DNA from: CAYOUV01 sp964407265
GTDB lineage: Bacteria; Chloroflexota; Anaerolineae; Anaerolineales; Villigracilaceae
Length of the DNA stretch: 61,897 nt
Assembly: GCA_964407265.1 (NCBI GenBank)
Contig: CAYOUV010000014.1
Span: forward strand, 1 to 61,897
Direction of reading: 5' to 3'
The position numbers and the translations under genes are program-made. Under the pieces are notes generated by a model. The model had not been told where the DNA came from and ran no database searches. It saw only the letters and a program-made list of their open reading frames with translations. This document shows, piece after piece, positions 25,019 to 33,141 of this stretch; positions within the stretch are counted from its first letter, which is position 1, and each line of letters opens with the position of its first letter.

Positions 25019-26884
25019 TCAAGCCATTTGTGGGGTGCCACTGGATTTCGGATTCGGTGGCGGGAATATCTGCTCGAACTCCTCGCGGCTGATGGATTCA
25101 ACTTCCAGCAGACGATTGGCAACCGCGTCCAGCTTATCACGATACTTGGTCAATATACGACGCGCTTCCTTGTAAGCCTGGTCAACTATTTTGCTGACTT
25201 CCTTGTCGATCAATTCCGCAACCGACTCGGAGTAATCACGCTGCTCTGATATCTCGCGGCCCAGGAAGATTAGCTCTTCCTTCTGGCCATAGACCATCGG
25301 ACCCAGCTCGGTGCTCATCCCCAAGCGGGTGACCATCATACGCGCCACGCGGGTGACACGCTCGATATCATTGGATGCACCGGAGGTTATATCGTTGAAT
25401 ACCAGTTCTTCGGCTGCACGCCCGCCCAGAAGGCCGACCATCTCACCAAATAATTTCTTGCGCGAGGTCAGCATGCGATCATCTTCGGGCAATGCCAGGG
25501 TAAAACCACCAGCCTGGCCACGAGCGATGATCGAAACCTTTTGTACCGGATCGACTTCAGGGATGGAGTTCATCACGACTGCATGGCCAGCTTCGTGGAA
25601 GGCTACGATGCGCTTCTCTTCATCCGAGATCAACCGGGATTTACGTTCCGGCCCGGCAATCACACGCTCGATAGCTTCCTCAAACTCTGACTGGCCGACG
25701 GAACGCTTATCGCGTCGCGCTGCCAGGATCGCTGCCTCGTTGACCATATTCTCGAGGTCCGCGCCGACGAAGCCAGGGGTAGCCCGTGCCAAGACGCCCA
25801 GGTCAATGTTCGGATCGATTGGCTTGCCCTTGACGTGAACTTTCAGGATAGCCTCGCGCCCGCGCATATCCGGGCGATCGAGGGTTACGCGCCGGTCAAA
25901 GCGGCCAGGGCGTAACAGGGCCGGGTCGAGGATGTCCGGGCGGTTGGTTGCTGCGACAATGATCACGTTTGTGTCGGTATCAAAACCGTCCATCTCGACC
26001 AGCATCTGGTTGAGGGTCTGCTCGCGCTCGTCGTGCGAACCGCCCAGACCAGCCCCGCGTTGACGGCCGACAGCATCGATTTCATCTACAAAGACAATAC
26101 AAGGCGAATGACGCTTGGCCTGCTCAAACAGGTCACGCACCCGGCTGGCGCCTACGCCGACAAACATCTCAACAAACTCCGAGCCGGAAATTGAGAAGAA
26201 CGGCACGCCTGCTTCACCTGAAACGGCTTTAGCCATCAAAGTCTTACCCGTTCCTGGTGGACCAACCAGCAGCACACCCTTCGGTATGCGAGCGCCCAAC
26301 TGGATAAACTTCTGAGGCTCGCGCAAGAACTCGACCACTTCGGCGAGTTCTTCTTTTGCCTCCTCGACACCGGCTACGTCATCGAACGTAACGGTCGGAT
26401 GATCGCCGCTGAACATACGTGCACGCGACTTGCCAAACGACATGGCAGCATTATTGCTGCCTTGTGCCTGACGGAAAATAAACCACAGTACGCCAGCCAT
26501 GAAGATGATCGGCAGGATATACAGGGCGCTGGTTAGAATGCCAGCCCAAGAGCTGGGTGGCTTGACTTCGACTTTTACGCTATCCGGGGATAACTGTGCG
26601 GGCGTCACACCTAGACTAATCAACTGATCCACAAGGGTCGCGTTCGGTTCCTTATGCGACTCACGCTCGACTGCATCGTTGCCAGTTCCGTAAATTACCT
26701 GCAAGCTGTCATCATTTCCGACAACGATGCGGGACACTTTACCGAGCTCAATATCTCGTGCAACTTCGTTAATTGTCAGTGGCTGCTGAGTAGCGGAATC
26801 TTGGCGCACACTCATGTAGACCATGGCAATGATCGCCACGAAAATCAAGAAGTAAACCATATAAGATTGATTTCGTGAATTCAC
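25019..26884 (-). CDS. ftsH: ATP-dependent zinc metalloprotease FtsH
   Basis: FtsH degrades misfolded and regulatory proteins at the membrane. I place the start at the GTG at 26884, with GGAGG ending five bases upstream; the in-frame TTG further out overlaps that site. The 621-residue product has two transmembrane segments (about 8-28 and 114-137) flanking an external domain. Walker A GPPGTGKT lies at 208-215, Walker B FVDEID with Asp267/Glu268, the SRH at 314-333 and the zinc motif HEAGH at 430-434. Domain order and length are typical. An extended -10 lies just upstream at 26907-26915. Confidence 0.96.
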   Translation of the reverse strand: MNSRNQSYMVYFLIFVAIIAMVYMSVRQDSATQQPLTINEVARDIELGKVSRIVVGNDDSLQVIYGTGNDAVERESHKEPNATLVDQLISLGVTPAQLSPDSVKVEVKPPSSWAGILTSALYILPIIFMAGVLWFIFRQAQGSNNAAMSFGKSRARMFSGDHPTVTFDDVAGVEEAKEELAEVVEFLREPQKFIQLGARIPKGVLLVGPPGTGKTLMAKAVSGEAGVPFFSISGSEFVEMFVGVGASRVRDLFEQAKRHSPCIVFVDEIDAVGRQRGAGLGGSHDEREQTLNQMLVEMDGFDTDTNVIIVAATNRPDILDPALLRPGRFDRRVTLDRPDMRGREAILKVHVKGKPIDPNIDLGVLARATPGFVGADLENMVNEAAILAARRDKRSVGQSEFEEAIERVIAGPERKSRLISDEEKRIVAFHEAGHAVVMNSIPEVDPVQKVSIIARGQAGGFTLALPEDDRMLTSRKKLFGEMVGLLGGRAAEELVFNDITSGASNDIERVTRVARMMVTRLGMSTELGPMVYGQKEELIFLGREISEQRDYSESVAELIDKEVSKIVDQAYKEARRILTKYRDKLDAVANRLLEVESISREEFEQIFPPPNPKSSGTPQMA

Positions 26885-26906
26885 GTGTTCCTCCAAATAC
26901 AATGCG

Positions 26907-26915
26907 ATTATACCA
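26907..26915 (-). promoter_or_regulatory. extended -10 promoter of ftsH
   Basis: On the minus strand the sequence reads TGGTATAAT, a consensus extended -10, 22 bases before the GTG start. No convincing -35 is seen. Confidence 0.55.
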
Positions 26916-27025
26916 ACCGAATGAGAGTTTCGACGGGAAAAAAACCTTTTATATAATTCTCTTATAAATTTAAATTTCCAGCCAATGCCATCAGATTAGC
27001 TGTGAATTCCATTCAAGGTATGATT

Positions 27026-27790
27026 TTATTCATCAATCAGCAGACTGACCGGGCAATGATCGGACCCGGGTACTTGATCGTGGATGATGACATCCCTGAC
27101 GCGGGGTATTAGGTTTTCCGAGACCAGAAAATAATCTAGCCGCCAGCCGATATTACGCTGTCGGGCATTGAAGCGGTAAGTCCACCAGGTATATTGGACT
27201 CGCTCGGGATATAGCTGCCGGTAAGCGTCTACAAAGCCGTGTTCGATGAACTTTTCAACCCAGGCACGCTCCTCGGGCAGGAAACCGGAAGTGCTTTCAT
27301 TTTGCTTCGGATTGCGCAAATCAATCGGTCGATGCGCGGTGTTAAAGTCCCCGGTAATAATCACTGATTCGCCTGCAGCGTGGTGAGAGTCGCAGATATC
27401 CAAGAGGGATGCATAAAAATCCAGCTTGAAAGTTACCCGTTCTTTGCCGCGCTGTCCGTTTGGAAAATAAATGTTATACAGTTGGAAGTCAGCATGGCGG
27501 GTGCGGATTACGCGTCCCTCCGCGTCAAATTGTGGAATTCCCAAACCAAGCTGTATTTCTTGCGGCTCTTCCTTCAGGATAGACGCCACACCACTATAAC
27601 CTGGCCTCTCAGCCGGATTCCAGATGGAGCGATAACCAGGTCTGTCACGCTGGTCATCCGTCAATTGCTCCGGGCGGACTTTTATCTCCTGCAAACACAA
27701 TACATCCGGTGATTCCGTAAATGCCCAATCAAGGGCTTGCTTCTTATAGGCGGCGCGAAAGCCGTTCACGTTCCAGGTTATGATTTTCAT
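27026..27790 (-). CDS. xth: exodeoxyribonuclease III / AP endonuclease
   Basis: The 254-residue protein is a complete member of the exonuclease III family, acting in base-excision repair on abasic sites and 3' blocks. It starts MKIITWNVNGFRA and contains the catalytic Glu35 in LCLQEIKV. The central Asp-Asn pair is in ITGDFNTAHRPIDL and the C-terminal catalytic block is SDHCP with His245. It is divergent from the response-regulator gene, with 46 bases between the starts. No ribosome site is visible, so a very short leader is possible. Confidence 0.93.
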   Translation of the reverse strand: MKIITWNVNGFRAAYKKQALDWAFTESPDVLCLQEIKVRPEQLTDDQRDRPGYRSIWNPAERPGYSGVASILKEEPQEIQLGLGIPQFDAEGRVIRTRHADFQLYNIYFPNGQRGKERVTFKLDFYASLLDICDSHHAAGESVIITGDFNTAHRPIDLRNPKQNESTSGFLPEERAWVEKFIEHGFVDAYRQLYPERVQYTWWTYRFNARQRNIGWRLDYFLVSENLIPRVRDVIIHDQVPGSDHCPVSLLIDE

Positions 27791-27807
27791 GTCACATATA
27801 CATTTTA

Positions 27808-27816
27808 TGGTAAACT
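27808..27816 (+). promoter_or_regulatory. extended -10 promoter of the response-regulator gene
   Basis: TGGTAAACT lies 20 bases before the ATG at 27837, and AGGTGA is present between them as ribosome site. The element sits inside the 46-base divergent spacer shared with the exonuclease III gene. Confidence 0.4.
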
Positions 27817-27836
27817 AGCCATTAGACAGGTGAATC

Positions 27837-28235
27837 ATGAATGAAAAGGGTAAAAAGCGCATTCTTTGCATCGACGATGAACCAGAGATGATTGATTTGA
27901 TTCGCCTGATTCTAAATCGGCGCGGATTCGAAGTCAAAGGTGCTGGCGGCGGAATTGACGGTCTGGAGATGGTGCGTACGGAACAGCCGGACTTGGTCCT
28001 GCTCGACCTGATGATGCCAGACATGGATGGCTGGGAAGTATATCAGCAAATGAAGGCCGATGACAAAACCCGGTCCATCCCAGTGATTGTTGTCACTGCC
28101 AAAGCCCAGAGTATTGACAAAGTCTTGGGTTTGCATATTGCCAAAGTGGATGACTACATCTCCAAGCCATTCAGTCCGCAGGAATTATTGACCAGTGTTG
28201 AGCGTGTCTTAAACAAGACAAAAACGGCATCCTGA
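27837..28235 (+). CDS. single-domain response regulator (CheY-like receiver)
   Basis: The 132-residue protein is a lone receiver domain. The acidic pocket is CIDDEPE (about 11-17), the phosphorylation site is Asp57 in LVLLDLMMPDMDGW, and the conserved Thr and Lys are in VVTAK and DYISKPFSP. There is no output domain and no histidine kinase nearby, so it must act by protein-protein contact or within a phosphorelay encoded elsewhere. A terminator follows 18 bases after the stop. Confidence 0.9.
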   Translation: MNEKGKKRILCIDDEPEMIDLIRLILNRRGFEVKGAGGGIDGLEMVRTEQPDLVLLDLMMPDMDGWEVYQQMKADDKTRSIPVIVVTAKAQSIDKVLGLHIAKVDDYISKPFSPQELLTSVERVLNKTKTAS

Positions 28236-28253
28236 AAACCGAAAGACGACCTG

Positions 28254-28280
28254 ACGGGGCGGCGAGAGTCGCCCCGTTTG
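28254..28280 (+). terminator. terminator after the response-regulator gene
   Basis: ACGGGGCG (28254-28261) pairs with CGCCCCGT (28270-28277), followed by a short T stretch. The T-run is weak, so some read-through into the DUF192 gene is possible. Confidence 0.65.
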
Positions 28281-28290
28281 CCATTGACCT

Positions 28291-28659
28291 ATGCCACTAT
28301 CCATACTTATTCAAAATCAAAACAAGGATGTCCCACCCATCCGGGGCAAGTACTGCAATTCATTCTTGTGCCGCCTGCGAGGGTTGACTTTCCGGCGCGA
28401 GCTCGACCGAGATGAAGGCTTGTTACTCGTCGAGGGACATGATAGCCGCATCGATACGGCCATTCACATGCTCTTCGTCTGGTTCGATCTGGCTGTGATC
28501 TGGATCAATTCCGACATGCTTGTGGTAGACAAAGTGCTGGCACGCCGTTGGCACCCCGCATACGTCCCTAAACAACCTGCCAAATATATTCTCGAAATTC
28601 ACCCAGACCGCTTGGACGATTTCGAAATCGGCCATAAGGTAAAGTGGAATGATGCCTAA
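28291..28659 (+). CDS. DUF192 family protein
   Basis: The 122-residue product fits the DUF192 family: a small beta-rich domain with CRLRGLTFRREL near the N-terminus, the HMLFVWFDLAVIWINSD core and YILEIHPDRLDDFEIG at the end. Many family members are exported, but this one has no signal peptide and is probably cytoplasmic. The function of the family is not established. The gene overlaps the start of the LysM-M23 gene by 8-11 bases (ATGATG within its last codons), so the two are translationally coupled. Confidence 0.8.
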   Translation: MPLSILIQNQNKDVPPIRGKYCNSFLCRLRGLTFRRELDRDEGLLLVEGHDSRIDTAIHMLFVWFDLAVIWINSDMLVVDKVLARRWHPAYVPKQPAKYILEIHPDRLDDFEIGHKVKWNDA

Positions 28660-30100
28660 ACCTATTTCATCTATTCTGTTAGTGGCCCTGATCCTGTTTA
28701 CAGCCACTCCCGTTCTGGCCCAGACCGCCACGCCTCCGGCCACAACACCTGAGCCCTCGCCTACGCCTGCTAATGAGCCAGTTTATATCATTCAATCTGG
28801 TGATACGCTGTGGAGTATTGCCAATCGTTTCAATATCACCGTAGACGACCTGACCACTGCCAATCCGGACGTTGATCCAACCTTGCTGGCAGTCGGTCAA
28901 AAACTGGTCATCCCCGGATTGGAAGGCGTTAGCGGTGTATTGAATACAGAGGTAATCCCCTACGGGGATACTTTCCGCAGTTTGTCCCGCCGGACGCAGG
29001 TCTCAGATGCAATGCTGCGCAAATTGAATCGTCTTATCAGCCCGACCGAGCTTTACGCGGGTACCAGCCTGATCGTCCCGGTCCAGGAAGGCGCACTTGC
29101 CCTTTCCAGCCGGGCGACAATTGCCAGTGGAGAGTCGTTGCTGGAACTGGCGGTGTCTCAGGGCAGCGATCCCTGGGTCCTGGCTGGGATCAATGGATTA
29201 GCTGGAACCTGGGACGCGCTCCCGGGCGATGTGCTTTATTCACCAGCAGGCCAAACTGACTCGACCGCCAATGGTTTGCCGGCTGTATTTTCATCTGCTG
29301 AACTGAAGGATCTGCCCTTAAAACAGGGGGGAACCGCTGAAATTCGAATTACGCTGGCACAGAAAGCGACCTTGAGCGGTACGCTGGTGGACTACCCCCT
29401 GCACTTCTTCCAGATGGAAGACGGCTCCTTTGTAGCCTTGCAGGGCATTCATGCCTTGCTCGCCCCAGGCGCATATCCGCTCAAGCTGGAAGCCAAGCTG
29501 GAGGACGGCAGCACGCAAACTTTCGAACAAAACGTGCTGATTGTTTCAGGCAACTACCCCGATGACCCGTTGTTGGTCGTGGAACCGGATACCATCGACC
29601 CAACTGTCACCAAACCCGAGGAAGCGCAGCTTGTTTCGATCACTGCTGCCGCCACGACGCAGCGTTTCTGGAACGGAGGTTTCATCAGCCCAGCCTCAAA
29701 TTACCCGGGAGTAAATGGATATACCTCTCGCTACGGAAACCGCCGCACCTACCTAGGCCAGGGAACCAATGTCGAGATCCACGGCTTTCATACTGGTCTG
29801 GACTTTGGCGGGGGAACCGGTTTGCCGATCACGGCACCAGCTGACGGCAAGGTTGTCTTTGCCGGTCCGCTGGTTGTAAGAGGCAATGCCACCATTATCG
29901 ACCACGGTTGGGGAGTCTATAGCGGCTTCTGGCATCAATCGGAGATTGACGTCAAGGTTGGGGACATGGTTAAACAGGGTCAGGTAATTGGCTTGGTCGG
30001 TGGTACCGGTCGTGTAACTGGTCCGCACCTCCATTGGGAAGTTTGGGTTAACGGTATACAAGTGGATCCGCTAGATTGGCTGAATGAGACCTTCCCTTAG
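28649..30100 (+). CDS. secreted LysM-domain M23 (LytM) peptidase-like protein
   Basis: The 483-residue protein has an N-terminal signal peptide (cleavage likely after VLAQ) and a Thr/Pro-rich linker. Two clear LysM repeats (about 47-90 and 98-148) and a degenerate third (about 155-200) should bind peptidoglycan. After a beta-rich middle region, the C-terminal M23 domain has HTGLD (His381, Asp385) and HLHWE (His460, His462), the zinc ligands of active LytM peptidases. It should cut peptide cross-links in the wall or regulate amidases. Two ATG codons (28649, 28652) compete as start. A second protein of this type is at 60665. Confidence 0.9.
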   Translation: MMPKPISSILLVALILFTATPVLAQTATPPATTPEPSPTPANEPVYIIQSGDTLWSIANRFNITVDDLTTANPDVDPTLLAVGQKLVIPGLEGVSGVLNTEVIPYGDTFRSLSRRTQVSDAMLRKLNRLISPTELYAGTSLIVPVQEGALALSSRATIASGESLLELAVSQGSDPWVLAGINGLAGTWDALPGDVLYSPAGQTDSTANGLPAVFSSAELKDLPLKQGGTAEIRITLAQKATLSGTLVDYPLHFFQMEDGSFVALQGIHALLAPGAYPLKLEAKLEDGSTQTFEQNVLIVSGNYPDDPLLVVEPDTIDPTVTKPEEAQLVSITAAATTQRFWNGGFISPASNYPGVNGYTSRYGNRRTYLGQGTNVEIHGFHTGLDFGGGTGLPITAPADGKVVFAGPLVVRGNATIIDHGWGVYSGFWHQSEIDVKVGDMVKQGQVIGLVGGTGRVTGPHLHWEVWVNGIQVDPLDWLNETFP

Positions 30101-30623
30101 CCATCTAAGTTGTTTTCTCTTTTTAGATATGCTACACTACGTTCAGCCTTAACCTTTTTAAAATATGAGGATTGTGGATCGGTTTGCTGTTCAGCTTTCC
30201 AAAGCAAACAGATATTTATTATCAGTTTACGCCGATGCAATTGGATATTATCTGGTTCACAATCTGGCAGCAGATCTTTCGATGAAAATCTGCACAACCG
30301 ACCTGACAGTCCGTGACAGCAACTTTACCAATCAGACATAGAAGTAAAAAAAACGTAAATAATCCGATAAAACCACTTGACCTTGCCTGCAATTATCATT
30401 AGGATTGTGATTACCAGTTTTCTGGGCAACTTATAATAGTATTTTCGAGATGTATGGCCCGCGAAAGCGTTAATTTTATACAACTTCGCAGGCCTGATTG
30501 TGTATAAAGACTTATGGAAGGAGGTGATGGCCGACACACTGATGAGAGAGTTCTGTCTGCCGAGTTCGTTTCAATCCGTTTTTACGGACCAAAGTGTCAA
30601 AGAGATATGGAGGAGTAAGAAAA
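30101..30623 (+). promoter_or_regulatory. 523-base non-coding region and long leader upstream of livK
   Basis: No convincing gene is seen. The stretch is AT-rich. A TATAAT at 30432-30437 is the best -10 element and would give a leader of about 180 bases. The leader contains AAGGAGGTGAT (30518-30528), which matches the complement of the 16S rRNA 3' end over 11 bases. It also holds an open frame from the ATG at 30527 that ends inside the livK start. Open frames on the minus strand here have no ribosome sites and poor composition. Confidence 0.45.
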
Positions 30624-30631
30624 ATGACTAA
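30527..30631 (+). CDS. possible leader peptide overlapping the livK start
   Basis: The frame beginning at the ATG at 30527 encodes 34 residues (MADTLMREFCLPSSF at the start, IWRSKKND at the end). Its TAA lies a few bases inside livK, so the two overlap. A very strong Shine-Dalgarno sequence ends only two bases before this ATG, which is too close for normal initiation; the next in-frame ATG (30542) is 17 bases away, which is too far. It could be a coupling peptide or only a ribosome standby site. Confidence 0.25.
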   Translation: MADTLMREFCLPSSFQSVFTDQSVKEIWRSKKND

Positions 30632-31892
30632 ACGCTTATTTGCAATGCTAACGGTATTACTGGCTGCAAGCATGATGTTGGCCGCCTGCGGTCCTTCCGC
30701 AACCCCGACAGCAGCCCCCGCCACTGAGGCACCTGCCATGACTGAAGCCCCAGCGATGACCGAGGCTCCGGCTGCCTTTACCTGCACCGACGCCATTGGT
30801 TGCGCCACGATCAAGCCCGGCGAAACCATCAAGATTGGCATGGGTGCTCCGATGACCGGAGACAACGCCGCCTTCGGTATCGACATCTCGCAAGGTGAAC
30901 AGATCGCCATTCAGGATGCCGGTGAATTCGATGGTTTCAAGTTCGAACTGGTTGCAGAAGACGACGGTGGCACTCCTGAAGGTGGCGCAGCCGTGGCCAA
31001 TAAATTAGCCTCTGACCCGACTGTAGTAGCCATCGCAGGTCATATTTTCTCCGGCGCGACCCTGGCTGCCATGCCAATCTATGAAAAGGCAGGCATCCCC
31101 ATGATGTCGCCGTCTGCCACGAACCCCGATCTGACCAAACAAGGTTCGACGGTCTTCAATCGCGTAGTCTTCACCGATGCTACGCAGGGCAAATTCGCCG
31201 GCGAGTACCTGTTCAATACGCTAAAGGTCACCAAGCTGGCCGTCATGCACGACGGACAGGCTTACGGACAAGGTCTGGCCGCAGTCGTTCGTGACACATT
31301 CACTGGTCTAGGTGGCGAGGTAGTTGCCTTCCAGGCCATTACCCCAGGCGAGTCTGACTACAGCGCCGTACTGGCGGACATTGCGTCCAAGCAGCCGGAA
31401 GCCATCTTCTATGGTGGTTACACGGCTGAGGCAGTCGTGATCGTCAACCAGATGAAACAATCCGGTCTTGACGGGGTTACCTTCTTCGGCGACGACGGTA
31501 CATTTGGTCAAGATTTTCTAGACCGCGCCGGGGCGAATGGCGAAGGTGCTTACGCTGCCTCGCTAATCCCACCGGAGTCCGATGCCAAGGCTAAGTTCGA
31601 TGCTGCCTATCTGGCTGCCTTTGGCACAGAAGCTGGTAAACTCTCACCCTATAGCTGGTCAGCTTACGATGCCGTCGCCGTTTTGGTCAAGGCAATCGAG
31701 AGCGTCGCAATCAAAGGCGATGACGGCAACCTCTACATCCCACGCAGTGCACTGATTGATGCGGTCCGCGGCACAAAGGATTACCAGGGTCTTACCGGCG
31801 TAATCTCCTGTAACGACACAGGTGAGTGCGCCTCCTCTGGCCCGACCTTCTACATTGTCAAGGATGGCAAGTGGGTCGAGGTTAGCCAGTAA
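30624..31892 (+). CDS. livK: branched-chain amino acid ABC transporter, substrate-binding lipoprotein
   Basis: The ATG at 30624 is preceded by GGAGGAG and yields 422 residues with lipobox LAAC (Cys22). An Ala/Pro/Thr-rich linker leads to a type I periplasmic-binding fold: IGMGAPMTGDNAAFGID at the front, MSPSATNPDLT and VTKLAVMHDGQAYGQGL in the middle. This is the HAAT family, which binds Leu/Ile/Val, other amino acids or amides. It is followed by the full permease and ATPase set. A hairpin at 31930 lies between it and livH, a usual way to keep binding protein more abundant than permease. Confidence 0.92.
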   Translation: MTKRLFAMLTVLLAASMMLAACGPSATPTAAPATEAPAMTEAPAMTEAPAAFTCTDAIGCATIKPGETIKIGMGAPMTGDNAAFGIDISQGEQIAIQDAGEFDGFKFELVAEDDGGTPEGGAAVANKLASDPTVVAIAGHIFSGATLAAMPIYEKAGIPMMSPSATNPDLTKQGSTVFNRVVFTDATQGKFAGEYLFNTLKVTKLAVMHDGQAYGQGLAAVVRDTFTGLGGEVVAFQAITPGESDYSAVLADIASKQPEAIFYGGYTAEAVVIVNQMKQSGLDGVTFFGDDGTFGQDFLDRAGANGEGAYAASLIPPESDAKAKFDAAYLAAFGTEAGKLSPYSWSAYDAVAVLVKAIESVAIKGDDGNLYIPRSALIDAVRGTKDYQGLTGVISCNDTGECASSGPTFYIVKDGKWVEVSQ

Positions 31893-31929
31893 TAGGTACG
31901 TTCATTCGACTGTTCGCTATATGCACTTT

Positions 31930-31958
31930 GGCGGGGCAAGCCCCTCGCTTGCCCCGCC
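31930..31958 (+). terminator. 11-bp hairpin between livK and livH (partial terminator)
   Basis: GGCGGGGCAAG (31930-31940) pairs exactly with CTTGCCCCGCC (31948-31958). No T-run follows, so it probably acts as a partial terminator or stabilises the 3' end of the livK message. Confidence 0.6.
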
Positions 31959-32031
31959 ATCTTCTCAATAACCTCATATTATCCTCACCTCTTCGCAAAA
32001 TCCCGAGCAAAGTCATCGTGGAGGAGACCAC

Positions 32032-33141
32032 ATGCCAGAAAAGACTTCTTCAAAACGCATAAGGATGCCAGTCAGCACCTATCGGATTATCCGAGCCATT
32101 CTGGGGGTTTTGTTTGGAGGCTATCTTTTATGGCGTCTTTATAAGGTCTTCATCGGTAGCCCTATCTACGGCCCGGAAACGTGGATACGCTTTGCTCTCG
32201 CCGGAGTGATCTTGGGAAGCGTATATGCACTTATTGCCATCGGTTATACATTGGTCTATGGTATTTTATTCATGATCAATTTCGCACATGGTGACATCAT
32301 GATGCTAGGGGCCTTTGGCGGTTACTTCATCTTCGAGGCATTCAAATCTATTCCCTCCCCTACCCCGGCCAACCCAGATCTCACTTTCCTGAATGCACAC
32401 CCAGTCCTTTCTGTTGTTCTTGCCTTCGTGATTGGGATGATTATCGCCGCCGTTAGCGGCTATTTTCTTGAAAAAATCGCGTACCGACCGCTTCGTGGTG
32501 CTCCACGGTTGGTTCCGCTCATTTCAGCCATTGGCGCTTCCATTTTTCTGGAAAACGCAGGGCAATTGCTCTTTGGCGCACAACGACGCGATTATGCTAA
32601 CCCGGCTATACTGACACGCGGTTCAGGCTGGACCATTCCGGTTGGAGATAGCAACGTCATTTTGACTTACACTGGCGTTGTGACCTTCGTCCTATCCGTG
32701 TTGATTATGTTAACGCTGTTTATCCTGGTCCAACGCACCCGCTTGGGTCGCGCTATGCGCGCCGTAGCTGAAAACAAGAGCGTGGCAGCATTAATGGGAA
32801 TTAACGTTGATCGCGTTATCAGCTTGACTTTTATTATCAGCGGCGCGATGGCTGGAGCGGCTGGAGTTATGTGGGGCATCCACCTAGGATTAGTATATTA
32901 CTTTGTTGGATTCGTCCCAGGCATCAAGGCCTTTACAGCCGCCGTACTGGGGGGAATCGGCAACATTCCAGGAGCCATGTTGGGGGGGATGTTCCTGGGA
33001 ATTGTTGAAGCGGTTGGCCCCCCTATCCTCGGCATTGACTTCCAGTTGAAAGATGTGATTGCCTTCGGTATCCTGGTGTTGATTCTGATCTTCCGCCCGT
33101 CCGGCATCTTGGGCGAAGTTCTGAGCGAGGAGAAGGTGTAA
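32032..33141 (+). CDS. livH: branched-chain amino acid ABC transporter, permease LivH
   Basis: The 369-residue membrane protein has about eight hydrophobic segments. Conserved LivH elements are GYTLVYGILFMINFAHGD, RPLRGAPRLVPLISAIG, MRAVAENKSVAALMGI and the C-terminal GGIGNIPGAMLGG. It forms the translocation channel with LivM. GTGGAGGAG precedes the ATG. An N-terminal extension of about 50 residues, including one extra hydrophobic stretch, precedes the core. The stop overlaps the livM start by one base. Confidence 0.93.
   Translation: MPEKTSSKRIRMPVSTYRIIRAILGVLFGGYLLWRLYKVFIGSPIYGPETWIRFALAGVILGSVYALIAIGYTLVYGILFMINFAHGDIMMLGAFGGYFIFEAFKSIPSPTPANPDLTFLNAHPVLSVVLAFVIGMIIAAVSGYFLEKIAYRPLRGAPRLVPLISAIGASIFLENAGQLLFGAQRRDYANPAILTRGSGWTIPVGDSNVILTYTGVVTFVLSVLIMLTLFILVQRTRLGRAMRAVAENKSVAALMGINVDRVISLTFIISGAMAGAAGVMWGIHLGLVYYFVGFVPGIKAFTAAVLGGIGNIPGAMLGGMFLGIVEAVGPPILGIDFQLKDVIAFGILVLILIFRPSGILGEVLSEEKV

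Noticed and set aside
30097..30537. Two short minus-strand frames in the livK upstream region
   Set aside because: No ribosome sites, unusual amino-acid composition and overlap with the likely livK promoter and leader.
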